From Membranipora membranacea (lineage: Eukaryota > Bryozoa > Gymnolaemata > Cheilostomatida > Membraniporidae), in the NCBI GenBank assembly GCA_914767715.1, contig OU612065.1, positions 22,940,001 to 23,004,000 of the forward strand: DNA of 64,000 nucleotides. The letters run 5' to 3'. Below the pieces are notes generated by a model. The model was not told the DNA's origin. It worked only from the letters and a program-made list of their open reading frames with translations, and made no database searches. Positions 51,571 to 63,973 of the stretch are shown piece by piece. Positions within the stretch are counted from its first letter, which is position 1. Every line of letters starts with the position of its first letter. Made by a program: the position numbers and the translations under genes.

Positions 51571-53916
51571 GTGGGTATCACGCTTTTTTTTCGCTCGGAT
51601 CAAAAAATAGATTTGCTTTTAACTCACCTCATGAGGAGGAGCAACTCCTGCTTATCTCGAATCTGCAAACCGTTTGGCTCTGTGGCTTTTCATTCTCCGT
51701 CAGCGCCCGTTTTAATTAGGGTCACTTTTGCTAAAAAAAAACATGCCATACGCCACCGTTCAAAAATAAAAACTCTGTCGAATCTTTATCAAACTCCGAC
51801 CAGTTCAAGCTCTTATCGGCCTTACTCTAAGTCCAGAATATTGGAATCATCGGGTTAATAGGGGGGGTAATTAAGCTGACTTTAAATTTGCAAAATTATA
51901 CCAAGGGTGGGTATCACGCTTTTTTTTCGCTCGGATCAAAAAATAGATTTGCTTTTAACTCACATCATGAGGAGGAGCAACTCCTGCTTATCTCGAATCT
52001 GCAAACCGTTTGGCTCTGTGGCTTTTCATTCTCCGTCAGCGCCCGTTTTAATTAGGGTCACTTTTGCTAGAAAAAAACATGCCATACGCCACCGTTCAAA
52101 AATAAAAACTCTGTCGAATCTTTATCAAACTCCGACCAGTTCAAGCTCTTATCGGCCTTACTCTAAATCCAGAATATTGGAATCATCGGGTTAATAGGGG
52201 GGTAATTAAGCTGACTTTAAATTTGCAAAATTATACCAAGGGTGGGTATCACGCTTTTTTTTCGCCCGGATCAAAAAATAGATTTGCTTTTAACTCACCT
52301 CATGAGGAGGAGCAACTCCTGCTTATCTCGAATCTGCAAACCGTTTGGCTCTGTGGCTTTTCATTCTCCGTCAGCGCCCGTTTTAATTAGGGTCACTTTT
52401 GCTAAAAAAAAACATGCCATACGCCACCGTTCAAAAATAAAAACTCTGTCGAATCTTTATCAAACTCCGACCAGTTCAAGCTCTTATCGGCCTTACTCTA
52501 AATCCAGAATATTGGAATCATCGGGTTAATAGGGGGGTAATTAAGCTGACTTTAAATTTGCAAAATTATACCAAGGGTGGGTATCACGCTTTTTCTTCGC
52601 TCGGATCAAAAAATAGATTTGCTTTTAACTCACCTCATGAGGAGGAGCAACTCCTGCTTATCTCGAATCTGCAAACCGTTTGGCTCTGTGGCTTTTCATT
52701 CTCCGTCAGCGCCCGTTTTAATAAGGGTCACTTTTGCTAAAAAAAAACATGCCATACGCCACCGTTCAAAAATAAAAACTCTGTCGAATCTTTATCAAAC
52801 TCCGACCAGTTCAAGCTCTTATCGGCCTTACTCTAAATCCAGAATATTGGAATCATCGGGTTAATAGGGGGGTAATTAAGCTGACTTTAAATTTGCAAAA
52901 TTATACCAAGGATGGGTATCACGCTTGTTTTTTGCTCGGATCAAAAAATAGATTTGCTTTTAACTCACCTCATGAGGAGGAGCAACTCCTGCTTATCTCG
53001 AATCTGCAAACCGTTTGGCTCTGTGGCTTTTCATTCTCCGTCAGCGCCCGTTTTAATTAGGGTCACTTTTGCTAAAAAAAAACATGCCATACGCCACCGT
53101 TCAAAAATAAAAACTCTGTCGAATCTTTATCAAACTCCGACCAGTTCAAGCTCTTATCGGCCTTACTCTAAATCCAGAATATTGGAATCATCGGGTTAAT
53201 AGGGGGGAAATTAAGCTGACTTTAAATTTGCAAAATTATACCAAGGGTGGGTATCACGCTTTTTTTTCGCTCGGATCAAAAAATAGATTTGCTTTTAACT
53301 CACATCATGAGGAGGAGCAACTCCTGCTTATCTCGAATCTGCAAACCGTTTGGCTCTGTGGCTTTTCATTCTCCGTCAGCGCCCGTTTTAATTAGGGTCA
53401 CTTTTGCTAAAAAAAAACATGCCATACGCCACCGTTCAAAAATAAAAACTCTGTCGAATCTTTATCAAACTCCGACCAGTTCAAGCTCTTATCGGCCTTA
53501 CTCTAAATCCAGAATATTGGAATCATCGGGTTAATAGGGGGGTAATTAAGCTGACTTTAAATTTGCAAAATTATACCAAGGGTGGGTATCACGCTTTTTT
53601 TTCGCCCGGATCAAAAAATAGATTTGCTTTTAACTCACCTCATGAGGAGGAGCAACTCCTGCTTATCTCGAATCTGCAAACCGTTTGGCTCTGTGGCTTT
53701 TCATTCTCCGTCAGCGCCCGTTTTAATTAGGGTCACTTTTGCTAAAAAAAAACATGCCATACGCCACCGTTCAAAAATAAAAACTCTGTCGAATCTTTAT
53801 CAAACTCCGACCAGTTCAAGCTCTTATCGGCCTTACTCTAAATCCAGAATATCGGAATCATCGGGGTAATAGGGGAGTAATTAAGCTGACTTTAAATTTC
53901 CAAAGTTATACCAAGG

Positions 53917-54252
53917 GTGGGTATCACGCTTTTTTTTCGCTCGGATCAAAAAATAGATTTGCTTCTAACTCACCTCATGAGGAGGAGCAACTCCTGCTTA
54001 TCTCGAATCTGCAAACCGTTTGGCTCTGTGGCTTTTTATTCTCCGTCAGCGCCCGTTTTAATTAGGGTCACTTTTGCTAAAAAAAAACATGCCATACGCC
54101 ACCGTTCAAAAATAAAAACTCTGTCGAATCTTTATCAAACTCCGACCAGTTCAAGCTCTTATCGGCCTTACTCTAAGTCCAGAATATTGGAATCATCGGG
54201 TTAATAGGGGGGGTAATTAAGCTGACTTTAAATTTGCAAAATTATACCAAGG
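53917..54252 (+). repeat. Hybrid monomer from one-monomer deletion
   Basis: The upstream border (TTTCCAAAGTTATA) and GCTTCTAAC (C at 53964) match monomer 46207. The TTTTTATTC change (T at 54037), AAGTCC and the G7 run match monomer 46542. The switch therefore lies between monomer positions 48 and 121, and exactly one monomer was lost. That interval contains the palindrome and hairpin. ACATGCC here is ancestral; ACATACC in 46542 is a later change in the left copy. Confidence 0.92.
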
Positions 54253-57200
54253 GTGGGTATCACGCTTTTTTTTCGCTCGGATCAAAAAATAGATTTGCTT
54301 TTAACTCACATCATGAGGAGGAGCAACTCCTGCTTATCTCGAATCTGCAAACCGTTTGGCTCTGTGGCTTTTCATTCTCCGTCAGCGCCCGTTTTAATTA
54401 GGGTCACTTTTGCTAAAAAAAAACATGCCATACGCCACCGTTCAAAAATAAAAACTCTGTCGAATCTTTATCAAACTCCGACCAGTTCAAGCTCTTATCG
54501 GCCTTACTCTAAATCCAGAATATTGGAATCATCGGGTTAATAGGGGGGGGGTAATTAAGCTGACTTTAAATTTGCAAAATTATACCAAGGGTGGGTATCA
54601 CGCTTTTTTTTCGCCCGGATCAAAAAATAGATTTGCTTTTAACTCACCTCATGAGGAGGAGCAACTCCTGCTTATCTCGAATCTGCAAACCGTTTGGCTC
54701 TGTGGCTTTTCATTCTCCGTCAGCGCCCGTTTTAATTAGGGTCACTTTTGCTAAAAAAAAACATGCCATACGCCACCGTTCAAAAATAAAAACTCTGTCG
54801 AATCTTTATCAAACTCCGACCAGTTCAAGCTCTTATCGGCCTTACTCTAAATCCAGAATATTGGAATCATCGGGTTAATAGGGGGGTAATTAAGCTGACT
54901 TTAAATTTGCAAAATTATACCAAGGGTGGGTATCACGCTTTTTCTTCGCTCGGATCAAAAAATAGATTTGCTTTTAACTCACCTCATGAGGAGGAGCAAC
55001 TCCTGCTTATCTCGAATCTGCAAACCGTTTGGCTCTGTGGCTTTTCATTCTCCGTCAGCGCCCGTTTTAATAAGGGTCACTTTTGCTAAAAAAAAACATG
55101 CCATACGCCACCGTTCAAAAATAAAAACTCTGTCGAATCTTTATCAAACTCCGACCAGTTCAAGCTCTTATCGGCCTTACTCTAAATCCAGAATATTGTA
55201 ATCATCGGGTTAATAGGGGGGTAATTAAGCTGACTTTAAATTTGCAAAATTATACCAAGGGTGGGTATCACGCTTTTTTTTCGCTCGGATCAAAAAATAG
55301 ATTTGCTTTTAACTCACCTCATGAGGAGGAGCAACTCCTGCTTATCTCGAATCTGCAAACCGTTTGGCTCTGTGGCTTTTCATTCTCCGTCAGCGCCCGT
55401 TTTAATTAGGGTCACTTTTGCTAAAAAAAAACATGCCATACGCCACCGTTCAAAAATAAAAACTCTGTCGAATCTTTATCAAACTCCGACCAGTTCAAGC
55501 TCTTATCGGCCTTACTCTAAATCCAGAATATTGGAATCATCGGGTTAATAGGGGGGTAATTAAGCTGACTTTAAATTTGCAAAATTATACCAAGGGTGGG
55601 TATCACGCTTTTTCTTCGCTCGGATCAAAAAATAGATTTGCTTTTAACTCACCTCATGAGGAGGAGCAACTCCTGCTTATCTCGAATCTGCAAACCGTTT
55701 GGCTCTGTGGCTTTTCATTCTCTGTCAGCGCCCGTTTTAATTAGGGTCACTTTTGCTAAAAAAAAACATGCCATACGCCACCGTTCAAAAATAAAAACTC
55801 TGTCGAATCTTTATCAAACTCCGACCAGTTCAAGCTCTTATCGGCCTTACTCTAAATCCAGAATATTGGAATCATCGGGTTAATAGGGGGGTAATTAAGC
55901 TGACTTTAAATTTGCAAAATTATACCAAGGGTGGGTATCACGCTTTTTTTTCGCTCGGATCAAAAAATAGATTTGCTTTTAACTCACCTCATGAGGAGGA
56001 GCAACTCCTGCTTATCTCGAATCTGCAAACCGTTTGGCTCTGTGGCTTTTCATTCTCCGTCAGCGCCCGTTTTAATTAGGGTCACTTTTGCTAAAAAAAA
56101 ACATGCCATACGCCACCGTTCAAAAATAAAAACTCTGTCGAATCTTTATCAAACTCCGACCAGCTCAAGCTCTTATCGGCCTTACTCTAAATCCAGAATA
56201 TTGGAATCATCGGGTTAATAGGGGGGTAATTAAGCTGACTTTAAATTTGCAAAATTATACCAAGGGTGGGTATCACGCTTTTTCTTCGCTCGGATCAAAA
56301 AATAGATTTGCTTTTAACTCACCTCATGAGGAGGGGCAACTCCTGCTTATCTCGAATCTGCAAACCGTTTGGCTCTGTGGCTTTTCATTCTCCGTCAGCG
56401 CCCGTTTTAATTAGGGTCACTTTTGCTAAAAAAAAACATGCCATACGCCACCGTTCAAAAATAAAAACTCTGTCGAATCTTTATCAAACTCCGACCAGTT
56501 CAAGCTCTTATCGGCCTTACTCTAAATCCAGAATATTGGAATCATCGGGTTAATAGGGGAGTAATTAAGCTGACTTTAAATTTGCAAAGTTATACCAAGG
56601 GTGGGTATCACGCTTTTTTTTCGCTCGGATCAAAAAATAGATTTGCTTTTAACTCACCTCATGAGGAGGAGCAACTCCTGCTTATCTCGAATCTGCAAAC
56701 CGTTTGGCTCTGTGGCTTTTCATTCTCCGTCAGCGCCCGTTTTAATTAGGGTCACTTTTGCTAAAAAAAAACATGCCATACGCCACCGTTCAAAAATAAA
56801 AACTCTGTCGAATCTTTATCAAACTCCGACCAGTTCAAGCTCTTATCGGCCTTACTCTAAATCCAGAATATTGGAATCATCGGGTTAATAGGGGGGTAAT
56901 TAAGCTGACTTTAAATTTGCAAAATTATACCAAGGGTGGGTATCACGCTTTTTTTTCGCTCGGATCAAAAAATAGATTTGCTTTTAACTCACCTCATGAG
57001 GAGGAGCAACTCCTGCTTATCTCGAATCTGCAAACCGTTTGGCTCTGTGGCTATTCATTCTCCGTCAGCGCCCGTTTTAATTAGGGTCACTTTTGCTAAA
57101 AAAAAACATGCCATACGCCACCGTTCAAAAATAAAAACTCTGTCGAATCTTTATCAAACTCCGACCAGTTCAAGCTCTTATCGGCCTTACTCTAAATCCA

Positions 57201-58275
57201 GAATATTGGAATCATCGGGTTAATAGGGGGGTAATTAAGCTGACTTTAAATTTGCAAAATTATACCAAGGGTGGGTATCACGCTTTTTCTTCGCTCGGAT
57301 CAAAAAATAGATTTGCTTTTAACTCACCTCATGAGGAGGAGCAACTCCTGCTTATCTCGAATCTGCAAACCGTTTGGCTCTGTGGCTTTTCATTCTCCGT
57401 CAGCGCCCGTTTTAATTAGGGTCACTTTTGCTAAAAAAAAACATGCCATACGCCACCGTTCAAAAGTAAAAACTCTGTCGAATCTTTATCAAACTCCGAC
57501 CAGTTCAAGCTCTTATCGGCCTTACTCTAAATCCAGAATATTGGAATCATCGGGTTAATAGGGGAGTAATTAAGCTGACTTTAAATTTGCAAAGTTATAC
57601 CAAGGGTGGGTATCACGCTTTTTTTTCGCTCGGATCAAAAAATAGATTTGCTTCTAACTCACCTCATGAGGAGGAGCAACTCCTGCTTATCTCGAATCTG
57701 CAAACCGTTTGGCTCTGTGGCTTTTCATTATCCGTCAGCGCCCGCTTTAATTAGGGTCACTTTTGCTAAAAAAAAACATGCCATACGCCACCGTTCAAAA
57801 ATAAAAACTCTGTCGAATCTTTATCAAACTCCGACCAGTTCAAGCTCTTATCGGCCTTACTCTAAATCCAGAATATTGGAATCATCGGGTTAATAGGGGG
57901 GTAATTAAGCTGACTTTAAATTTGCAAAATTATACCAAGGGTGGGTATCACGCTTTTTTTTCGCTCGGATCAAAAAATAGATTTGCTTTTAACTCACCTC
58001 ATGAGGAGGAGCAACTCCTGCTTATCTCGAATCTGCAAACCGTTTGGCTCTGTGGCTTTTCATTCTCCGTCAGCGCCCGTTTTAATTAGGGTCACTTTTG
58101 CTAAAAAAAAACATGCCATACGCCACCGTTCAAAAATAAAAACTCTGTCGAATCTTTATCAAACTCCGACCAGTTCAAGCTCTTATCGGCCTTACTCTAA
58201 ATCCAGAATATTGGAATCATCGGGTTAATAGGGGGGTAATTAAGCTGACTTTAAATTTGCAAAATAATACCAAGG

Positions 58276-58611
58276 GTGGGTATCACGCTTTTTTTTCGCT
58301 CGGATCAAAAAATAGATTTGCTTTTAACTCACCTCATGAGGAGGAGCAACTCCTGCTTATCTCGAATCTGCAAACCGTTTGGCTCTGTGGCTTTTCATTA
58401 TCCGTCAGCGCCCGCTTTAATTAGGGTCACTTTTGCTAAAAAAAAACATGCCATACGCCACCGTTCAAAAATAAAAACTCTGTCGAATCTTTATCAAACT
58501 CCGACCAGTTCAAGCTCTTATCGGCCTTACTCTAAGTCCAGAATATTGGAATCATCGGGTTAATAGGGGGGGTAATTAAGCTGACTTTAAATTTGCAAAA
58601 TTATACCAAGG
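58276..58611 (+). repeat. Monomer with a short conversion-like patch
   Basis: The flanks match monomer 50900 in the left copy: CAAAATAATACC before it, GCTTTTAAC (T at 58324), AAGTCC (G at 58536) and G7. In the middle it has ATTATCC (A at 58400) and CCGCTTT (C at 58415), two changes absent from 50900 but present together in 50230 and 57606. A tract of at least 16 bp and at most about 210 bp was probably copied from monomer 57606, two monomers upstream. Confidence 0.9.
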
Positions 58612-58946
58612 GTGGGTATCACGCTTTTTTTTCGCTCGGATCAAAAAATAGATTTGCTTTTAACTCACATCATGAGGAGGAGCAACTCCTGCTTATCTCG
58701 AATCTGCAAACCGTTTGGCTCTGTGGCTTTTCATTCTCCGTCAGCGCCCGTTTTAATTAGGGTCACTTTTGCTAAAAAAAAACATGCCATACGCCACCGT
58801 TCAAAAATAAAAACTCTGTCGAATCTTTATCAAACTCCGACCAGTTCAAGCTCTTATCGGCCTTACTCTAAATCCAGAATATTGGAATCATCGGGTTAAT
58901 AGGGGGGTAATTAAGCTGACTTTAAATTTGCAAAATTATACCAAGG

Positions 58947-61900
58947 GTGGGTATCACGCTTATTTTTCGCTCGGATCAAAAAATAGATTTGCTTTTAACT
59001 CACCTCATGAGGAGGAGCAACTCCTGCTTATCTCGAATCTGCAAACCGTTTGGCTCTGTGGCTTTTCATTCTCCGTCAGCGCCCGTTTTAATTAGGGTCA
59101 CTTTTGCTAAAAAAAAACATGCCATACGCCACCGTTCAAAAATAAAAACTCTGTCGAATCTTTATCAAACTCCGACCAGTTCAAGCTCTTATCGGCCTTA
59201 CTCTAAATCCAGAATATTGGAATCATCGGGTTAATAGGGGGGTAATTAAGCTGACTTTAAATTTGCAAAATTAAACCAAGGGTGGGTATCACGCTTTTTC
59301 TTCGCTCGGATCAAAAAATAGATTTGCTTTTAACTCACCTCATGAGGAGGAGCAACTCCTGCTTATCTCGAATCTGCAAACCGTTTGGCTCTGTGGCTTT
59401 TCATTCTCCGTCAGCGCCCGTTTTAATTAGGGTCACTTTTGCTAAAAAAAAACATGCCATACGCCACCGTTCAAAAATAAAAACTCTGTCGAATCTTTAT
59501 CAAACTCCGACCAGTTCAAGCTCTTATCGGCCTTACTCTAAATCCAGAATATTGGAATCATCGGGTTAATAGGGGAGTAATTAAGCTGACTTTAAATTTG
59601 CAAAGTTATACCAAGGGTGGGTATCACGCTTTCTTTTCGCTCGGATCAAAAAATAGATTTGCTTCTAACTCACCTCATGAGGAGGAGCAACTCCTGCTTA
59701 TCTCGAATCTGCAAACCGTTTGGCTCTGTGGCTTTTCATTCTCCGTCAGCCCCCGTTTTAATTAGGGTCACTTTTGCTAAAAAAAAACATGCCATACGCC
59801 ACCGTTCAAAAATAGAAACTCTGTCGAATCTTTATCAAACTCCGACCAGTTCAAGCTCTTATCGGCCTTACTCTAAATCCAGAATATTGGAATCATCGGG
59901 TTAATAGGGGGGTAATTAAGCTGACTTTAAACTTGCAAAATTATACCAAGGGTGGGTATCACGCTTTTTTTTCGCTCGGATCAAAAAATAGATTTGCTTT
60001 TAACTCACCTCATGAGGAGGAGCAACTCCTGCTTATCTCGAATCTGCAAACCGTTTGGCTCTGTGGCTTTTCGTTCTCCGTCAGCGCCCGTTTTAATTAG
60101 GGTCACTTTTGCTAAAAAAAAACATGCCATACGCCACCGTTCAAAAATAAAAACTCTGTCGAATCTTTATCAAACTCCGACCAGTTCAAGCTCTTATCGG
60201 CCTTACTCTAAATCCGGAATATTGGAATCATCGGGTTAATAGGGGGGTAATTAAGCTGACTTTAAATTTGCAAAATTATACCAAGGGTGGGTATCACGCT
60301 TTTTCTTCGCTCGGATCAAAAAATAGATTTGCTTTTAACTCACCTCATGAGGAGGAGCAACTCCTGCTTATCTCGAATCTGCAAACCGTTTGGCTCTGTG
60401 GCTTTTCATTCTCCGTCAGCGCCCGTTTTAATTAGGGTCACTTTTGCTAAAAAAAAACATGCCATACGCCACCGTTCAAAAATAAAAACTCTGTCGAATC
60501 TTTATCAAACTCCGACCAGTTCAAGCTCTTATCGGCCTTACTCTAAATCCAGAATATTGGAATCATCGGGTTAATAGGGGAGTAATTAAGCTGACTTTAA
60601 ATTTGCAAAGTTATACCAAGGGTGGGTATCACGCTTTTTTTTCGCTCGGATCAAAAAATAGATTTGCTTCTAACTCACCTCATGAGGAGGAGCAACTCCT
60701 GCTTATCTCGAATCTGCAAACCGTTTGGCTCTGTGGCTTTTCATTCTCCGTCAGCGCCCGTTTTAATTAGGGTCACTTTTGCTAAAAAAAAACATGCCAT
60801 ACGCCACCGTTCGAAAATAAAAACTCTGTCGAATCTTTATCAAACTCCGACCAGTTCAAGCTCTTATCGGCCTTACTCTAAATCCGGAATATTGGAATCA
60901 TCGGGTTAATAGGGGGGTAATTAAGCTGACTTTAAATTTGCAAAATTATACCAAGGGTGGGTATCACGCTTTTTTTTCGCTCGGATCAAAAAATAGATTT
61001 GCTTTTAACTCACCTCATGAGGAGGAGCAACTCCTGCTTATCTCGAATCTGCAAACCGTTTGGCTCTGTGGCTTTTCATTCTCCGTCAGCGCCCGTTTTA
61101 ATTAGGGTCACTTTTGCTAAAAAAAAACATGCCATACGCCACCGTTCAAAAATAAAAACTCTGTCGAATCTTTATCAAACTCCGACCAGTTCAAGCTCTT
61201 ATCGGCCTTACTCTAAATCCAGAATATTGGAATCATCGGGTTAATAGGGGGGTAATTAAGCTGACTTTAAATTTGCAAAATTATACCAAGGGTGGGTATC
61301 ACGCTTTTTTTTCGCTCGGATCAAAAAATAGATTTGCTTCTAACTCACCTCATGAGGAGGAGCAACTCCTGCTTATCTCGAATCTGCAAACCGTTTGGCT
61401 CTGTGGCTTTTCATTCTCCGTCAGCGCCCGTTTTAATTAGGGTCACTTTTGCTAAAAAAAAACATGCCATACGCCACCGTTCGAAAATAAAAACTCTGTC
61501 GAATCTTTATCAAACTCCGACCAGTTCAAGCTCTTATCGGCCTTACTCTAAATCCAGAATATTGGAATCATCGGGTTAATAGGGGGGTAATTAAGCTGAC
61601 TTTAAATTTGCAAAATTATACCAAGGGTGGGTATCACGCTTTTTTTTCGCTCGGATCAAAAAATAGATTTGCTTTTAACTCACCTCATGAGGAGGAGCAA
61701 CTCCTGCTTATCTCGAATCTGCAAACCGTTTGGCTCTGTGGCTTTTCATTCTCCGTCAGCGCCCGTTTTAATTAGGGTCACTTTTGCTAAAAAAAAACAT
61801 GCCATACGCCACCGTTCAAAAATAAAAACTCTGTCGAATCTTTATCAAACTCCGACCAGTTCAAGCTCTTATCGGCCTTACTCTAAATCCAGAATATTGG

Positions 61901-63973
61901 AATCATCGGGTTAATAGGGGGGTAATTAAGCTGACTTTAAATTTGCAAAATTATACCAAGGGTGGGTATCACGCTTTTTCTTCGCTCGGATCAAAAAATA
62001 GATTTGCTTTTAACTCACCTCATGAGGAGGAGCAACTCCTGCTTATCTCGAATCTGCAAACCGTTTGGCTCTGTGGCTTTTCATTTTCCGTCAGCGCCCG
62101 TTTTAATTAGGGTCACTTTTGCTAAAAAAAAACATGCCATACGCCACCGTTCAAAAATAAAAACTCTGTCGAATCTTTATCAAACTCCGACCAGTTCAAG
62201 CTCTTATCGGCCTTACTCTAAATCCAGAATATTGGAATCATCGGGTTAATAGGGGAGTAATTAAGCTGACTTTAAATTTGCAAAGTTATACCAAGGGTGG
62301 GTATCACGCTTTTTTTTCGCTCGGATCAAAAAATAGATTTGCTTCTAACTCACCTCATGAGGAGGAGCAACTCCTGCTTATCTCGAATCTGCAAACCGTT
62401 TGGCTCTGTGGCTTTTCATTCTCCGTCAGCGCCCGTTTTAATTAGGGTCACTTTTGCTAAAAAAAAACATGCCATACGCCACCGTTCAAAAATAAAAACT
62501 CTGTCGAATCTTTATCAAACTCCGACCAGTTCAAGCTCTTATCGGCCTTACTCTAAATCCAGAATATTGGAATCATCGGGTTAATAGGGGGGTAATTAAG
62601 CTGACTTTAAATTTGCAAAATTATACCAAGGGTGGGTATCACGCTTTTTTTTCGCTCGGATCAAAAAATAGATTTGCTTTTAACTCACCTCATGAGGAGG
62701 AGCAACTCCTGCTTATCTCGAATCTGCAAACCGTTTGGCTCTGTGGCTTTTCATTCTCCGTCAGCGCCCGTTTTAATTAGGGTCACTTTTGCTAAAAAAA
62801 AACATGCCATACGCCACCGTTCAAAAATAAAAACTCTGTCGAATCTTTATCAAACTCCGACCAGTTCAAGCTCTTATCGGCCTTACTCTAAATCCAGAAT
62901 ATTGGAATCATCGGGTTAATAGGGGGGTAATTAAGCTGACTTTAAATTTGCAAAATTATACCAAGGGTGGGTATCACGCTTTTTTTTCGCTCGGATCAAA
63001 AAATAGATTTGCTTTTAACTCACCTCATGAGGAGGAGCAACTCCTGCTTATCTCGAATCTGCAAACCGTTTGGCTCTGTGGCTTTTCATTCTCCGTCAGC
63101 GCCCGTTTTAATTAGGGTCACTTTTGCTAAAAAAAAACATGCCATACGCCACCGTTCAAAAATAAAAACTCTGTCGAATCTTTATCAAACTCCGACCAGT
63201 TCAAGCTCTTATCGGCCTTACTCTAAGTCCAGAATATTGGAATCATCGGGTTAATAGGGGGGGTAATTAAGCTGACTTTAAATTTGCAAAATTATACCAA
63301 GGGTGGGTATCACGCTTTTTTTTCGCTCGAATCAAAAAATAGATTTGCTTTTAACCCACATCATGAGGAGGAGCAACTCCTGCTTATCTCGAATCTGCAA
63401 ACCGTTTGGCTCTGTGGCTTTTCATTTTCCGTCAGCGCCCGTTTTAATTAGGGTCACTTTTGCTAAAAAAAAACATGCCATACGCCACCGTTCAAAAATA
63501 AAAACTCTGTCGAATCTTTATCAAACTCCGACCAGTTCAAGCTCTTATCGGCCTTACTCTAAATCCAGAATATTGGAATCATCGGGTTAATAGGGGAGTA
63601 ATTAAGCTGACTTTAAATTTGCAAAGTTATACCAAGGGTGGGTATCACGCTTTTTTTTCGCTCGGATCAAAAAATAGATTTGCTTTTAACTCACCTCATG
63701 AGGAGGAGCAACTCCTGCTTATCTCGAATCTGCAAACCGTTTGGCTCTGTGGCTTTTCATTCTCCGTCAGCGCCCGTTTTAATTAGGGTCACTTTTGCTA
63801 AAAAAAAACATGCCATACGCCACCGTTCAAAAATAAAAACTCTGTCGAATCTTTATCAAACTCCGACCAGTTCAAGCTCTTATCGGCCTTACTCTAAGTC
63901 CAGAATATTGGAATCATCGGGTTAATAGGGGGGGTAATTAAGCTGACTTTAAATTTGCAAAATTATACCAAGG
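58947..63973 (+). repeat. Right domain, L-S-N trimer higher-order repeat (15 monomers)
   Basis: L monomers at 59282, 60287 and 61962 end in GGGGAG and are followed by S monomers 59617, 60622 and 62297 with CAAAGTTATA and GCTTCTAAC, then a consensus monomer. The trimer period is 1,005 bp. Monomer 61292 has GCTTCTAAC but its neighbour lacks the L change, so one trimer is altered. TCCGGAAT is shared by 59952 and 60622, and GTTCGAAAAT by 60622 and 61292, both at a 670-bp offset. At the right end A 62967 and B 63303 appear, the latter with GGGGAG instead of a C follower. Confidence 0.9.

Larger units (their letters stand above)
51571..58946 (+). repeat. Duplicated segment 3, right copy (7376 bp, 22 monomers)
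   Basis: This directly abuts the left copy, so the event was a tandem duplication. It has one monomer fewer: the images of 46207 and 46542 are fused into a single hybrid monomer at 53917. It gained a ninth G at 54543-54551 where the left copy has eight, and a two-base patch in monomer 58276. Otherwise I see almost no differences, so it is very recent if the assembly is right. Confidence 0.96.

Noticed and set aside
269-63925. Family of about 180 tandem protein-coding genes (95 aa each, plus 60-, 65- and 86-aa forms)
   Set aside because: The frame starts at GTG or TTG, not ATG. Many copies are frameshifted or stopped, the product has no recognisable domain, the period is not a multiple of three, and the copies are simply one open frame of a homogenised satellite. 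The 60-aa forms are the same DNA in another frame opened by the AATAAGG or TTACTG variants.
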